This document shows positions 26,961 through 41,869 of a stretch of DNA of 64,000 nucleotides, one piece after another; position 1 is the stretch's first letter; the number at the start of each line of letters is the position of its first letter. The stretch is from Chionis minor (lineage: Eukaryota > Chordata > Aves > Charadriiformes > Chionididae): the NCBI GenBank assembly GCA_013398295.1, contig VZSF01008499.1, positions 167,593 to 231,592 of the forward strand, read 5' to 3'. The translations under genes and the position numbers were made by a program. The notes under the pieces are model-generated. The model did no database searches, was not told the DNA's origin, and saw only the letters and a list, made by a program, of their open reading frames with translations.

Positions 26961-29900
26961 TAACAAAAAACAGGTCAGCGCAGTGGCTCCCAAACACAAT
27001 TTTGCCCATTCAGCTTGCAGCTTACCATGTGTCACGGCAGATGCCAGGCCCCCAGTGGATCATACCATGCTGGTACAATCCGCCATCCTTGGGAGCTGTG
27101 GGTACTGCAAGCCCTCCTGCAGCTGCTCTGGAGCAAAGTTATGACACTCTGGGAAGAGACCACCGAGGTGTTTAAGGTGCGTCCTTGGGAGCAGATGCCC
27201 TTTGCTCTTTCTTCTGGTGGTATGCATTGCAGCTCCAGTACCATCACAGAGTAAGACCAGGCTAGATGCACACATGGGTGCAAAGAAAAGGAGAGCCTTT
27301 GCAAAGCCAGATACTGCCACGGTCCCTCCACTCTGGGACTATTGATGAATGTTTATGCTCACAGCACTGACTGTTCATTAGCAGAAGCTGTCATTTTTTC
27401 ATCTGAGATCACTTAGCTGAAGTGTTTTGCCAGTAAATTTCTGGCACCTCTTTCCATGAGGAATGCCAGACACAGCAAACTCCTCACTACTTGCTGCATC
27501 TACACTTTTAAATAGTTGACAGTTCCATTTTGTTCATTCTTACAGAGACATTGATGTATCTGGCCATTTCTTAAGAGATGCCTCTGTGCTCAAACTGCAG
27601 CCACATCTGAAGAAACAGCAGACTGGTGATGTAATATTTCTTTTTGCTCTTCCTCCTTAATCTAAATACCTTAAACCTGAAATGCCAAATATTGGACTCA
27701 ACCATCTCCTTTTATCTTTCTATGTATAATAAAAAGGAAACGTATTTCCAAAGATGACATTTTAATTATGAAATAACTTGTTGCTTTTTAAAATACTGTT
27801 TTAATTTCCTGTTTTCCCAAACTCTTCTAAGTCTGCCCAAACTAACTTTGAGTTTTCTAATGCTGTGCCATCATTCAAAAAATAAATAAATCTGAGCATA
27901 CATTATTTAAATATTACTAAAATCCACCAGGGCTTTCCTACAATCTCTGACTTGTTTCTTTTTTGAGGAAAACCTGGTTGAGAAGAGCTGGAGGGAGGGA
28001 GCAACTGGAAGGGGACAAGCAGTGGTGGACGGGAGGTCTGGAGACAAGTTTTGTGAATGTCAATTCTGAAGGCAGGAAAGATGGCTGTTTCATTGTGTCT
28101 CCTCAAGAGAGTCACTCTCTACGCTTGCTTGATCTCTTCCAGACCCTGGCGACTGAGCCATCACACAATGCAGTTGGGTGTGCAGGTCTGCAATGTCACA
28201 GACGTGCTGGTGGCTCACAGACTGAAATTCAACCTTTTCATGTAGCTGAGACTTGACGGATCAACATGGTGGAAGACTGGGGCCTGCGCCCTAACCCAGC
28301 ATCCAAAGCTAAGAGCCATCTGAAGGACTTGAACGCAGGCCTAAAGTGCTTGCCATATGGAGAAGGCAAGGATTACAGCCACATGCAGTAATCCTAACCA
28401 TTCTGTTCCACAGTCCCGTATCTAAATATCCTATTAGGCTCCACAGCAACAAACAGAACCAGAACAAAAACGTAGAAATCTTGCAGATCAGTAGATGTGC
28501 TCTGAGCTTGTGAAAACTAGACCACTTGGATTAAACTGCCAAACTTCATCATTTTGGTGGGGTGGGAGGGAACTTTAGACTTAAACTTTTTAGTTTATTG
28601 TCATATCTAAGCTCTTGCTCACATTTTTGATCAGATGGAACACAGATATACTCAAGAGGGAATATCATTCTCTGGTGAGTTCTTTACGTAGTTTTGCGTA
28701 ACAGATTAATGATTTTACTTGGCTTGTTTATAATGTTCTGTTAACTAGAGAAGGGTGACATTTTTTTGGAAGAAATGCTTTTCTTCTGAAAAATGTTTAT
28801 TTAAGTCAACCAAAATTCTTTATGATCTGGCTGACATTTTTTGGCCAAAAATAATTAAACCTTCAAACATTTCAGAAGTTTAAATGTTTTGATTTGTCAT
28901 TAACTTGAACTGTTTTGCTTCCTGCTTTACTAAGGACTTTTTAAAAATAAAAATGCTTCTATTCAGCTCTCAATTAAATCCATTTTTAGTGGTGGCGATG
29001 ATTTTACAATGACTCAATTCACTGAACCTTCTTCACCCTTTCCTCCAATTTTGGGGGTCATCTACCAAAACCAAAAACTTACTGTCTTCGCATTTCTGCC
29101 ATTCAGCCAGGCAGGGATAACTATTTGTCCTGCTTACTGCAGTTTAGAAATGCCTTCCTCGCAAGACTTGCTGCTGCAAAGCATTAACACTCCTTAATCC
29201 ATCTGATCCGCAAGAGAAGAGTTTGTAGGTGAAGTGGCAGTGCTCAAAACAGTGTTCGGGGAACTTATGATCACTGCATGGGCACTATGCTCCAAAACTG
29301 GGTGCACAGTTTCCTAGGTTTCTGTAGAGTCCTGTCTGGTTTTACCTACATGAGACTGTTTTTGTGTCTTTTATTTCATTAAATATCTCACACAGGACCT
29401 TCTTAAAGCCTTCTTGGCCCTACTTCTCATGCCAGCAGAGGCAGCCTCTCACTTGTGAAATGTGAGGTCATGCTATTGCCTCCTACCAGTGCTTCAGTGT
29501 TTTAAATTCAGCAGTTACCTTGGAGGTGAAGGGCCTAATCAGCAGCTTACAGGGTCGGGCTCACTCTCATAAGGCCTTTCCCATCAGACCAAATCTGGAT
29601 TTATTTGGTGCTCAGTGGTACAACTCCAACAGAGGGAAATGAGCGCTGCTTAACAATGCTGTTATCACTCTCATGGCTCACCTCTAAACCCAACCCTTAT
29701 TCAACGTATTCTTGAATAATGAGAGCTGGAAAAGGACAGAATTTGCACAGCAGTCACTATGCCAAGTGCAAATGTCGAAAAATCCATGCACCATGTAGTT
29801 ATCTCCTTGATTGTAGATGCAAGGCTGAAGGCTCAGCTCATCTGGTTTAGCCAGAGGATCGTACAGGAAGCCTGTGTCATCAGTCAGCACAATCTCCAGC

Positions 29901-32469
29901 TTTTTCCTCACATCACTGAGTACTATGACAAATGTGGTCAACATCGTGCCAAGACAGAGTGAGTGCCATATCAGAACAGAAAGGATCTGACTGAGCCCCT
30001 TTTGCCGTAACACATCCCTTGATTACTTTTCATTCACCAGGCTTTTGGTTAACTGCAACTTACCTTTTCAGGCCATTGATAAAAGGTAGGAAACAGCACT
30101 GGTCAAATACCTGATTCTGGACATTTCTTTGACTATGTCATACAGATTTTGCACTCTTCCTGTGTTGAAACTAAAATATAGCAGGGTAAAACAAGTAAAA
30201 TACCAGGAACCTCACATCAGTACAGCCATCGTTAGCAAGTAAGTTCACAGCCTCATCAAAACTCTATCAAATTAAATTAGTAAATTTTCTTTTCCCTCAT
30301 CTCAACTCTGTTTCAGCCTTTGTGAACTGGCAATTACATATTTTACTGCTGTTAATTCCCTCTTGAGTCACACCGCAGTCTTTCCAGCATTTTGTTCAGC
30401 CAGGCCAGCAAGTCCAAAGTGATGACTCCAGTTGTCTCCATTTAAACATTGACTTAATATTTACATTTATACGAGTCCCCCTGAGTGTGGGGGATCACCA
30501 TGTTTAAAGACCAGCCGCTTCTCAGGTAGCTCTCTCAAAACTCTTACGATCTAATTGAGACTCGTGGGTTAACTTACTTTGCTACTGTGTTAGTGGAAGG
30601 TATTTCACCATCAGGCAGCATAAAAGCATTGTCTGCTTGCCTCTTCTATCTGTCAGCTCCGGTATTTGCCTGACATGAACTTCAGTGCTAAGTTTTTCTG
30701 CTTAGCTTCATCTGCTGTGGTTGACCCAGCGGGATTAGCAGCTTGAGTCATTCAACAGCAAAGCCAGCCGCAAACCCAAGAACCAACCCCCAGCTCCTCA
30801 TCTTCACACAGCCGCAAGGCAGCAAGACCCTTCGCCAACTATCCTGTGCAGGAGCTCACCGAGAACAAACTCAGCATGTCCATCTAACTCCAAAGCAGGG
30901 TGCTAAAAGCACTCAGGATATTTGCAATGACAGCAGCCGCAGCAGGAGGGCTAAGCCTGCGCTTCTTCCATGAAACTCAGGACAAGGCTATCAACATTCA
31001 GTCTTCTCACAGGAAGTTTCTCTTCACGCTGCTGTTGTTTTGTTCACTCAAGTTGCAGTGTACTAGATCAAAGGTTCATCTAAACTAGCAAATCTAGTTT
31101 TTCCAGAGTACGTTCCCAAGCTCCAGCCAGTTGCAGCTGAAGGATTTCCTGAGCCAGAAGCAATGTCTTTCTATTAAGACCCCTGGGCAGACTTTTCTTC
31201 CACAAACCTTTGCAAGAACTGTTTAAACCTTATATACAAACACAGGCATGTATATATATGGCACATTTTTGTTGCTATAGATACATTAGTTTACAGGAGA
31301 CCACATATCATTGATAAAGTAAAATCCTTATTAGACCAACTGCTTGATAGGGGCCAAATGGTTATATAAGCAAAATGAATCCAATTAAAAGCCCATTTTT
31401 CTCACAACCACAGTCTTCTGAATCATTCATTGTTCAGGCTGAAGTTTTCCATGCCTAAAGAGAGGTTTTTTTCTTATCCCCTTAAAGTCAAAGCAAAATC
31501 CCTGCAACCATTTTTAGGTTATGGGAGAGTGATTCTAACCAAACTTTTTCCAGAAGAACTACAGTAAAAACAGATGAAGTTTGAAACTTGGCCATGACTG
31601 AGTAATCAATGAAAATTAGTGCTCTTGTATGCTTTGAAAAGAATTGGCTTTAATTTAGCAAAGTTGTAGCTTTTCAAAACCAGTGTGCTTTATACTCATG
31701 GCTAAGATGTTGTCTGCAGGTGGATGTACTACAGAGCTCAAAGAGCGCATGGACTGGTTGCAAAGAGATCCCTCTGCTGCTGCAGAATCTGCTGCTCACT
31801 GAAGTCAACATGTAAAATAATAATTGTCTTTTATGGGTATGATGTTAAAGAAATATCACCCAGGGGTTGCCTTCACAAGCAAGGTCTCCAGCCCTTGAAC
31901 CTCCCTCCAACCTTCCAACCTCCATCAGGTGTGAGAGGGCCCTGTGCACGCTCAGACTGTGGGAATAGGAGAGAAGAGGTAAAAGGGAAGGAATCAATAA
32001 ACCAACTATCTTTTCCAAGAGCACTGCTGAGTCTGAAAGAAACAGTTTCTCACTCTTTCTTTCTGGGAAGGAAATCCTTGCAGCAGCTCAGTTTTAGCAA
32101 AGAAAGAGAAAATCTAGTGTTCCCCTGGTGGTCAGAGACTCCCCTGGGATACAAATAGTGGTGATTAGGACCCCTTAAGATAAGTCTTACCTCATAACTC
32201 TTATTTCTTGGATAAGTGCTTTTACTCCTTTGCAGACAGGGAACAGGATGAGTCCTGGGTGAACAGAGGCAACTAGGGTTTCTTGCTGTTGTCTGTGCAC
32301 TCTGTGGGACACTGACAGTCACCAGGTCATCTTCTGAGCATGACCTTCAGGGAATCAACAAAGTTAAGCAGATGACTGATTATCTGCACATCTCCAGAGG
32401 CATCTGTTGCCTCTGCAAGAAATTAACTGAGTAAATAATTCAGACTAGGCAAGAATCTTGGTAGGGATG

Positions 32470-33291
32470 AAATGCTTAGAAAATCGACAGGCTTGAGAGG
32501 TGGGCTCATGCAAACCTCATGAAATTTAACAAGGCCAACTGCAAGGTTCTGCATGTGAGTTGGGACAATCCCAAGCACAAATACAGGCTGGGTGGAGAAT
32601 GGATTGAGAGCAGCCCTGAGGAGGAGGACTGGGGGGTGCTGTCGGATGAGAAGCTCAACATGACATGACAACATGCGCTTACAGCCCAGAAAGCCAACTG
32701 TATCCTGGGTTGCATCAAAAGCAGCATGGCAATCAGGTTGAGGGAGATGATTCTCCCCCTCTACTCCACTCAGGGAGACCCCACCTGGAATACTGCATCC
32801 AGCTCTGGCATCCCCAACATAAGAAGGACATGGACCTGTTGGAGCGAGTCCAGAGGAGGGCCAAGAAGATGATCAGAGCGAGGGAACACCTCTCCTATGA
32901 GGACAGGCTGAGAGAGTTGGGGTTGTTCAGCCTGGAGAAGAGAAGGCTCTGGGGAGACCTTATAGCAGGCTTACAGTATCTGAAGGGAGCCTACAGGAAA
33001 GCTGGAGAGGGACTTTTTACCGAGGGCATGTAGTGATAGGACAAGGGGTAATGGCTTCAAACTGGAAGAGGGTAGATTTAGATTAGATACTAAGAAGAAA
33101 TTCTTTACTGTGAGGGTGGTGAGACGTGGGAACAGATTGCCCAGAGATGTTGTGGCTCCCCCATCCCTGGAAGTGTTCAAGGCCAGGCTTTGAGCAACCT
33201 GGTTTAGTGGGAGGTGTCCCTGCCTATGGCAGCGGGATTGGAATTAGAAGACTTTTAAGGTCCCTTCCAACCCAAACCATGCTATGATTGT
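32470..33291 (+). mobile_element. CR1 LINE, about 820-bp 3' fragment, low divergence
   Basis: It runs from the CR1 ORF2 end (CAATCCCAAGCACAAATACAGGCTGGG; GAAGGACATGGACCTGTTGGAGCG) through GGACAAGGGGTAATGGCTTC and AGATTGCCCAGAGATGTTGTGG to GTCCCTTCCAACCCAAACCATGCTATGATTG. It is one of the best preserved CR1 copies here. A 122-codon open frame (32665-33033) is a remnant of its reverse transcriptase. Confidence 0.95.
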
Positions 33292-36200
33292 ATAAAATTG
33301 ATAGGCCAGCAGTAAAGTTAGGCTAATTGAACTTCCCCTTCTGCTTTTTGGAATGAATATTTCCTTTAATGGTGGGATTCTTTTTAAAGCTTGCTTGTGC
33401 TTGAAACAATATAAAAAAGTGTGTAAGATAACACATTCAGCAAAGCAACAAACAAAAAACAGCCCCAACTTCAGCCAATGACATTTTCTGAGAGTTCTCC
33501 TGAAATCTATCATTATGCCCAGGTACCGCTCATTTGCAAATCTTTGCTTACTTTACATGAATAAATGATTCCCACAATGTCTGAAAGGCTTCACTTCTGG
33601 CATTAATCTTCAAAGACATTCTTATGAAGCAATTTCTGCCATGTCAAGTTATAGCTCTTTAAAATAAGATTCCTCTTCTGGGAATAATTTCCTTGGACAG
33701 CTAATTACAAGAGCAACCCAATTTTGCCAGAATTTATAAATGCAAGAATAAAGAAAGATAACACCATTCTGATTCATCTGAAAACTGCCATTGTGCTTTT
33801 TTCCTTTTTTTGAAGTCTTTATAGCATTTGGACGATGCATGAGAGATACTACCTTGAATTTACGCATCACAGAAAATGCTGTTATCCAGCAGGCAATACT
33901 GAAATACAGAACTCCAGAAGTTATTTATATGATTTACGCTTATTGTACGTTCTTTTTTTTTCCCCTCAAGAGCTCATCTGTTCTTCTAGTTTAATATATT
34001 TATCTATTTTGTCCTTCATCAAAGCATATAATGCCATTTTCTGAGCCCTTTGAGAAAATAAAGGGCACAAAAAAGGTCGACCAGGTAATATTACATAGAT
34101 TATTCAAGAACATGATGCTAGAATCACTTTTAATATTAAAAAGGCTATAATGGATGACCTGGAGCAGGGTTAGGTATGAAGAAAAGAAAAGCTCTTAAAT
34201 TCTGTAAGATCTTAAGTTTTGACTGCTTTACAAGTTTCAGCCCTTTTGCAAAGATGTGGCTATAACTGAATAAAACCTCTTAACATAAATCCAAAGATAA
34301 ACAATCTATGACAATTCATATTTCTTTCAAAATGCAGAATTACTTTCAATATTAATTTAAAGCAGTATTCCAGATTGAAGTATAATAAGCATCTGGTACA
34401 AAATAAGCAACTTATGTGTTCTTTCCCAAACATCCAAAAAATATCTTAATGTTGGGTTAATCAACCTCTAATCACCAGTGTAGGAAGGACTAGAATATTC
34501 TGAAGCTTCTCAGCATAGGCAAGCAAGAATCAGCTCAGACCCAAGAAAAGAGTCAGCTTTGAAATCCTTTGGCAATGTAATACAGTTGTTTCTGTTAGAA
34601 ACCCTAAATTACCTTTTCTTTTATGGGCTCCCAATCCCACTAGTTGAGTTCTTAATTTTTGTCACTTGCCATAGAAAGACTTTGATCATGTGCTAAATGG
34701 TTTTACAGTAAGTGGGTAGGACTGCGAGTAGAAGATACTGAATAAGGAATTTATCCTCAAGAGATACTCTCATTTTGATGGGTTGCCTTTGATCCCATGA
34801 AGACCGGATTGCAACTTTAAAGTCCACCCTAGCTGTGGGTGGATCACCTCAGGAATCAACCAGAGAACAAAGCACATTCTAAAGACAGAAACTGCAGGAC
34901 CTGGCTTAGAACTCTGAGCTGCAATTCACAGACTTCACCTAAAAAAGAAACCTGACACTTATGCCAAGTCATCTGACAACCACAGAACTTGGGAGAGCAT
35001 TCAGCTCACTTCTTTTTTTATCTGTTTGTCCAGTCTCCAGCTTTCCCCTTCAAGGTCACCAGGTTTGTTCTTCACCAGCTGCAGACAAACAAAGAGTTAC
35101 TCCTTGAATCGCATTCTGTTTTGCCTGTACCTTGTGCAAATGACAGGAACTGTTTAACATTTATGGGAATGTAACAGAGAAAAGAATCTGGCCCTCCATT
35201 CCTCAGGACAGCTTAAATACTGAGGATACTTTTACAGCGTTGAAATACTTCAAACCCAAGGAATCGGAAGACAAAAAAGTGAGAAAAGCATTCAAAATGT
35301 TTACAACAGAAGAAAGAGAAGGAAATAAAAGAAGTTAAAGATTTATTTTTCCTTTGGTGAAAGCCAGCAGGGAATTCTTGAAATTCTTCAAGCTACATTG
35401 AACTACATCTTCTAGATCTAAATATGAAACTGCACAGGATTTAAGCACGTTTCCAAAGGCATTTCAACCACTGGCAATTTCTGCTCCCACAGGAAGGCTA
35501 CCTCGTTTCTTCTTGTTCCTCTACATCTTCTACAGTGTCTTCATTAAACTTGCTTCTGACTCGTAAATTTGGTTTCTTAGTAGTGAGTTTTGTGAAAATC
35601 ATAAAGTGATAGATTTATTGCAGAGGGAAGCATAAAATGATGTAATTTTCATGTTGTGAGCACTCCTTCATGTATCTAAGAGAACCTCTCTGTGTGAGAA
35701 TTCCCACCGAAGCCCTGGGGGAGAACTGGATTCAACTGAATTATTCCCAGATGGCTAAGTTACAGTTTTATACTTACAGATATTGAAAAGAGGGAAACCT
35801 TGTGGGTGATGCCAAGAAGCAGACAAGATGTTAAAGAAAAAGAGAGGGACCTCTCTCTCCTGTGTCCCATCACAGAAACAGGCTCCTGGTTCAAAAGCCG
35901 TTTGAGGAGGGGAACCGTTTCTATTGTGTTTGTATTGCAGCATTCTGATCAGGAGGAAACATCCATAGGAAAAAACAGTTAAACCACCAATAATCCATTT
36001 AAAACAACAGCAAAACCTGTTGGGAAAGTTCCTGGGGAGGAGATACTACTCTTATATTTAGGGTGTTTCCTCCAAAATTTCCACAGAAAACCATTCAGAT
36101 TTTAGGCACTAATACATAACAGCTAGTGATCAGTTCCGCACTTGAGCTACAGATGACACTTTGTAGACTTTCAGCAGTCAGGAACTTGGGATCCAGCTGG

Positions 36201-36970
36201 TAATATCATTTGCGCAGAACCCATTCCCTGCAAGCAGGGTGCCCCTTTCCCCCAGTGGACTCCTCTCCCCCAAAATAAACCACGAATCTCCCCTTTGGAA
36301 TTACCCTGCTCTGAATAAAAGCTACTGATAAGCTTAATGACCAACCTAGACTGCAAATGAGATTTAATTCCATTAAAAAGGCAGGAAGCCCTTCCTACCT
36401 AACTGTCTATGGTTAAAAAACCCACAACTATCTATGGCTGATCATGAGATATTCCTCTAAGTAGTGTGTTAAAAGTTCTGCAAATCATTTTTAGAGGTTT
36501 CTAAATGCATTATTTATAAGTGCCTTTCCTGTCCCAGAATTCTTTATAGTTGGAATTGTAGCATTAATGGAGCTTGGCTTTACAGGCAGAGACAAAAATA
36601 GAAACAATAAAACTTTAAAACTTACTAAAATATTTTATGAATAAGCTGCTGTAAAATATCAGGCATCTAGAGAGCACGCTGTGGTGTGAAATACTCTAAA
36701 GGCCTTATTGTTGCTTCTTGGATATGACCTACATAACTCACTCACAGCATCTTCATTCAGAAACAGTGCATCTTTCCAAATACACGCTCCGAAACTTTTT
36801 CAGACCACATTCCAAAAATGTTACAACCTTTATGTGTATCCCATATACATCTCTCCCTAACTTCCACATCTCTAAAATGGAGTGAAATGATTCAGTAATG
36901 CAACATTTAATGGAAAAATGTGCTTTCGGTCATCTGACTACAGCTCCCCAGTTTAATTCCAAAACCAATT

Positions 36971-36971
36971 N
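36971..36971. other. Single ambiguous base (N)
   Basis: The only undetermined base in the window, in AT-rich unique DNA. It could be a polished one-base gap or a heterozygous call. Confidence 0.95.
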
Positions 36972-38219
36972 GGTAGATTTGCTAAATTGGAAGCTTAAAT
37001 AAAATGTGCCTGCCTTTGAATTTTCATGCATTATTTATTAAATGTGATCATCCCTATTACATTTCAAAATACTTTGAGGAAAATTCAAACCAAATATTTT
37101 TAAACATTTGAATCCCTGGGCAAATTTTGAAACAACTATATTGATCCAAAATTCACATCGAGAAATGGCAGTTCTAGATAGCCTAATGGATTAAACAGAG
37201 CTCTGTGAGTTATGGTGTCTTTAAAAGAGTGCTGAAGTCTGTGCCAATACTGATGATCCTGCACACCACCATCTCAGTACATTCTCTTTCGTATTTGCTT
37301 TCATATTTTATGCAACTTTTTCAAACAATAGTATTTTCTTTCTCTGTGCAAATCAAGGTAAATTCTTTCTTCAAATACAACTGTGTGAAGCATTATTAAT
37401 TTAAAAGTGTTCAATACATCTTTCCTGTTTGTACTGCTGAAGAAACATGAAGAATCTCCAACATTATTTAGAGGCAACAGGCATCACCCATTTCGTTGTT
37501 AAGTGAAGGGAATGGTAATGTTACTAAAGTCAGAGAACACATATGAGGATGGACATGGCTGAATTTAGAACTAGGGTATTTTGCATTCAAGAATCAAATC
37601 AGAACTGTCTGCAAATGCTTCAGATCTACTAATGTTAAGTTGCAATAATTTTTGGTATTATAAGAATATTGGAATAACAAATGAATTCAATTTATTTGAC
37701 GATGCTGAAAAAGTAGGTTCTGATGAGCGCTGCAAAAATTACTCAAGGACTAGAGAAAATGACTCATGGCGTGACAGTGGAAAAGGTCAATATTTTTAGT
37801 AGGTAATAAAAGATATTAAAATAGATTTGGTTACAGTGAGCAATCATATCAGAAATTCAAGTGCTCCTTAATCTAGAGCAGAACAAGGTATTATAAGAGC
37901 CAGTAGCTGGAAGATGAAGTTTGACAAATTCATATATGAAATTAATCCAAGTTCCCTCTCATACACTGACCAAGTTCTGTTCCAGTAAGGCTTGTTTCTG
38001 TCACTGGCTCTAGTAGAAAATACTAAACAATCCAGAAAAATCTACCTGTGAAAAAAAATTCAGAAAAATATATCTGCCTCTACCAATGACCTCGCTCCAG
38101 CTCTGTTCCTCCCTTCTAAAGGTTGCCCTTTGCTCCCTCTCTAGTAGTGCTCTCCCCACTGCACTATTCATCTAGCTGACAATATACTCTGCAATAAATG
38201 TATAATGTTGTAATTCCAG

Positions 38220-39100
38220 AATTAACTCTTACTTGGCACTGTGTCAAATACCTTTCTGAAACTCAAATACATGAATTCCATTGAATTTATTTATTGAGTT
38301 GTCTCCTCAAAGATTGTAGGGTTTGGGCATGTGACCTACCCAGAAACCCATGCATAATGCTATTGCACCTGTGTGTCATGATTTTTCTCCAAAGCTGATT
38401 CTAATCCGATGGAGGTAACCATTTGAGGTTTGTGTGAATCGCTTTATTTTCCCCTTCTTTGCTAGGGGAACTCCAGCATGATTTTCTAGTGGTATGCTCT
38501 CATTCCTTCCTTGATGAAATTATATAAATGCCATGCCGTTGGCCACGTTAACTCCACACACACACACACTCTTTTGAAGTCTTAGGACAACTCCTTTCCC
38601 TCTATTTGAGCACATTAAGATCTTTGAGGTATGTTTTCACCTCATGTGCAGTCTCCTTTCCTTCCCTGCCAAGCTCTGTCCTGTCATTCATCCCATGATC
38701 AACATCATCACTAGCTCTACTGCAAATTAAGGGTAAAAATGCTTTCACTTGAACCAGAAGAGATTATTTTTAACCTCTACCTTATTTTTCAGGAATCCTA
38801 CTTATTTTCTTCCTTTTTACTGAGCAAAGAACCTTTGGCAATTTATCATCATTTTCTTAAGTCTTTTCACTGGCTTTTTGCAATCCTTACACTTTGCCCC
38901 TTTAAAACATAAACACTCCTCACTGGACAGTCAATGCCCAGTTTTCTTTGCCCTGGATAATCTTGCTATCCAGAAAATTCCAGCTAATGATCACATCTTT
39001 GTCTTGGTACAATACTAAACTTCCTCAGCATTCAAACTGCTGAGTCCCAATGTCTTCATCTCTATATTTATGAAAGTTTGCTCTTTGAAGTCAGGAATCC
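38220..39100 (-). mobile_element. Possible ancient CR1-type LINE body, minus orientation
   Basis: Short stretches such as GTCAAATACCTTTCTGAAACTCAAATACATGAATTCC and GAGCAAAGAACCTTTGGCAATTTATCATC resemble the antisense of old amniote LINE reverse-transcriptase regions. Divergence is high and the boundaries are vague. Confidence 0.33.
38555..38569. repeat. (CA)n microsatellite
   Basis: A short CA run, about seven units. Confidence 0.85.
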
Positions 39101-40041
39101 TAGAATTTATCTTAGATGACACAGTAGGGAATATGATCACAGCTATTTTGGGTAGTGTAGCTATGTCAGTGTGATGTTCCACTTGAGCTAACGTACTTTG
39201 AATCTATTAGCTGGAGCAAAGCATGTGGCAGTACAGCTGCAGATATTCAAATTAGCCCATTCAGAACCAAATTGGTTCACTTCGCTGGCTAGATACTGTT
39301 GCGTATACATAATTCTTCCTTTTATCTGAACCAGTATTTTTTAAAAATTGAAACAAAACTAAGTTTTGATGACATATACAAGCTTGTTTTGTACAGTCAA
39401 GTCTTTTATAGTGTGTTAGTTATTTATAAAAATAAAAGTTAACATAGATCACCTTTTGTCATTAGCTGTGTGAATTTGTCATTAACTGTGTTAGCTCTAT
39501 ACAGTCCTAGCATGATCAGTAATATCCGTTCACCAGCCATGCATGTATTACTGTAGAGAAACATCCCAGCAGTAGAACTGCGGAAAATCCTCTGTGTGCT
39601 TATACACCTCTGTCTAAGACAACCTTAAGAGACTACAGCAGGCTCTATAACCAACCAAAACCAAAAGGAGCTCTTTGGCTACCTTCTCCCAAAGTGCCAG
39701 TAATCCAAACCAGCTTGAGTTTTGCTGTCCCTTCCCATCTCTTTACGGCCTACCACATTACTAATGTACAGTGCTACCCACATCACCTTTTGCCTTTAGT
39801 TCTGCTCTCCCTGCACAGCACATTTTGGTTTGATACTCATGTTCCAATTGTAATTATTATACTTGATTTTGCATCCTGCATAAGCAGTTGAAGTTTCACC
39901 ATGCTGCAAAGCACCTTTTTGAGAAACACACAGGAGCCTCGGCTGTGTCTGTCTAACCCCATTCAACACCTTTCATCACCCGCTGCATCATCTACCTGAT
40001 CACTATTCTTGGTGGTAAAACTTCTTTCTTACTGTAATAGA

Positions 40042-40170
40042 GTTACAGAATAATTTAGGTCAGAAAGGACTTATAGAAGTCTATAATTCAACTTCCTGCT
40101 CAAAGCAGTGTGAGCTTCAAAGTTATATCAATTTGATGAGGGCCACATTCAGTTTTGCAAACCTCCAAAT
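40042..40170 (-). mobile_element. Degraded CR1 3' end, minus orientation
   Basis: The plus strand reads TTACAGAATAATTTAGGTCAGAAAGGACTTATAGAAGTCTATAATTCAACTTCCTGCTCAAAGCAGTG, a decayed reverse complement of the CR1 tail. Confidence 0.75.
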
Positions 40171-41789
40171 CTCTTGTCCGCTCCCCTTACCTCTGTGACT
40201 CCTTTCTCCCTTATCCCCTCCCCAACTCATCTGATTTTTCTCTTCCATCTAATAGAACCAGGCTTGAGAAATTATGCTTGACCTTGACCTTCTCCGCACC
40301 GTCTTCCCCTATCCTTTTCACTTTCCTGACAGACCGACAGGCAGAACTCTGCTGAAGGTCATCTAGGCTGCAAGGTCTTGAAGTCTCAACCTCTCATCAC
40401 TATCCTTGATGGACTCCAGCAGACGGTTTCTTTTGTAGTGAGACCAGAAGTAAGCAGAGGAAGATTTTTGTTCCTCAGAGGTTATTTCTCAGTGTCAGGT
40501 CTTTAACATGTAATTCTATCCCTGGCAGGCAGCACACCACCATCTTCTGGACCAACTGAGCTGGCAGGCCCTCAGATCTTCTTAACAGGGAGTCCTCACT
40601 AGGAGAGATCTGCTCCGTGTCTGTATGTATCTTTGCTCTTCCTTTCAACTGCGGTTTATCTCATCTTCTCTTCTCTGTCATAGACTTTCACATATCACCC
40701 TCTTTGTTCATTGCTGAGACTCACAACATCTCTGCTTAGGAGAGTAGACAAATGTACACACATTTGAGAAGCATGTAATCAGCAGTCACTTGAAAGACTT
40801 TGCTCAGATTATTCATAATTAATTTCTCTCTTAGGAAGAATACCCCCAAATCTATCTTTATCATTTTTTTGAGGCAGGTTCTGGGTAAATTAAGCAGCTG
40901 AGCAGGTGATGCATTCGATGGTGTTCTATCAGTCCCCACTATCGCCACAAAGCCTCACTGATTCTGCCATAGGATACAATACCAGGCACTTTTGTTTATG
41001 TATGTGAGTGTTACCATTGCTACAAAACAAAAGAGCTGTAACAAAGGACCAGCAGCTCTATACTCCCCGAAGCACTACCCAGCAGTCTTGACTATTACAT
41101 GATCTTCCTAAGTAGCTAATGATTCAAGTAGGCAAATGAACTGGACATGCCTTTTACTTAGTCTCATGTTTTAAAATTCAATTATCAAGATGTACTCCTT
41201 GCTTCATCATTTCATCTTTACACTAGCAGTAATCAAATTTCCTCCTTGTTTTTTGTTTCTATGGTATAAACATCACTACATAACTCAATTTAAGTCACAA
41301 AATACCTCATTAAATCACATGCACAAACTGTTGGTAAGCCCTCATTTATATCTAATTATAATGATTCACCATACAACATTCTTTTAATAGGAAACATTCA
41401 CAACTTGGCTTCACACCTTAACTGATTAGGGACCAGAATCCCCAATTTTCAGTTATTAAAACTAAGTTACAAAAAATATACGAGGGGTGAAAATGGTGGA
41501 CACTGTAACATTTTAGCTAGATATAGAAAAATTCTGTAGGAAAAGCGAGTGACTTCAAACATATCACTGATCAAGCACAATGTATGATATTCAGCAACAA
41601 ACTGTATGTAATCTTTTGCAACTCTGCTGCCAGACAACAGAGTAGGCTGCTGAAATTCATCTTTACCCAGTGAATGTGTGATCAGCTAATGGCACAAGAT
41701 ACTCCATTACTGTGACAGAAGCCAAAATTCAAAGCAAAAAAGCTATAAGACCGCAGAGTTCAGCTTAAAATAGAAAAAAAACCACAATG

Positions 41790-41869
41790 CACCTCTCAAA
41801 AAAACCCACAAAACCCCCAAAATTCAATAACCACTCAACAACCCACTCAACAAACCCCACACCTTCCCT
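41790..41869 (+). repeat. 80-bp G-free A/C-rich tract
   Basis: No G occurs for 80 bases. The tract is made of AAAACCCACAAAACCCCC and CAACAACCCACTCAACAAACC-like words, giving a strong strand asymmetry. Confidence 0.85.

Larger units (their letters stand above)
20723..32469. other. Intergenic, no gene seen
   Basis: Mostly unique DNA with one enhancer-like block (22,980-23,720) and one ancient LINE fragment (26,850-26,960). No splice-linked coding frame was recognised on either strand. Confidence 0.65.

Noticed and set aside
31724..32158. 144-codon plus-strand open frame
   Set aside because: No domain similarity, and a minus-strand frame overlaps. It is most likely chance.
32665..33033. 122-codon plus-strand open frame
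   Set aside because: It is the remnant of CR1 reverse-transcriptase sequence, not a host gene.
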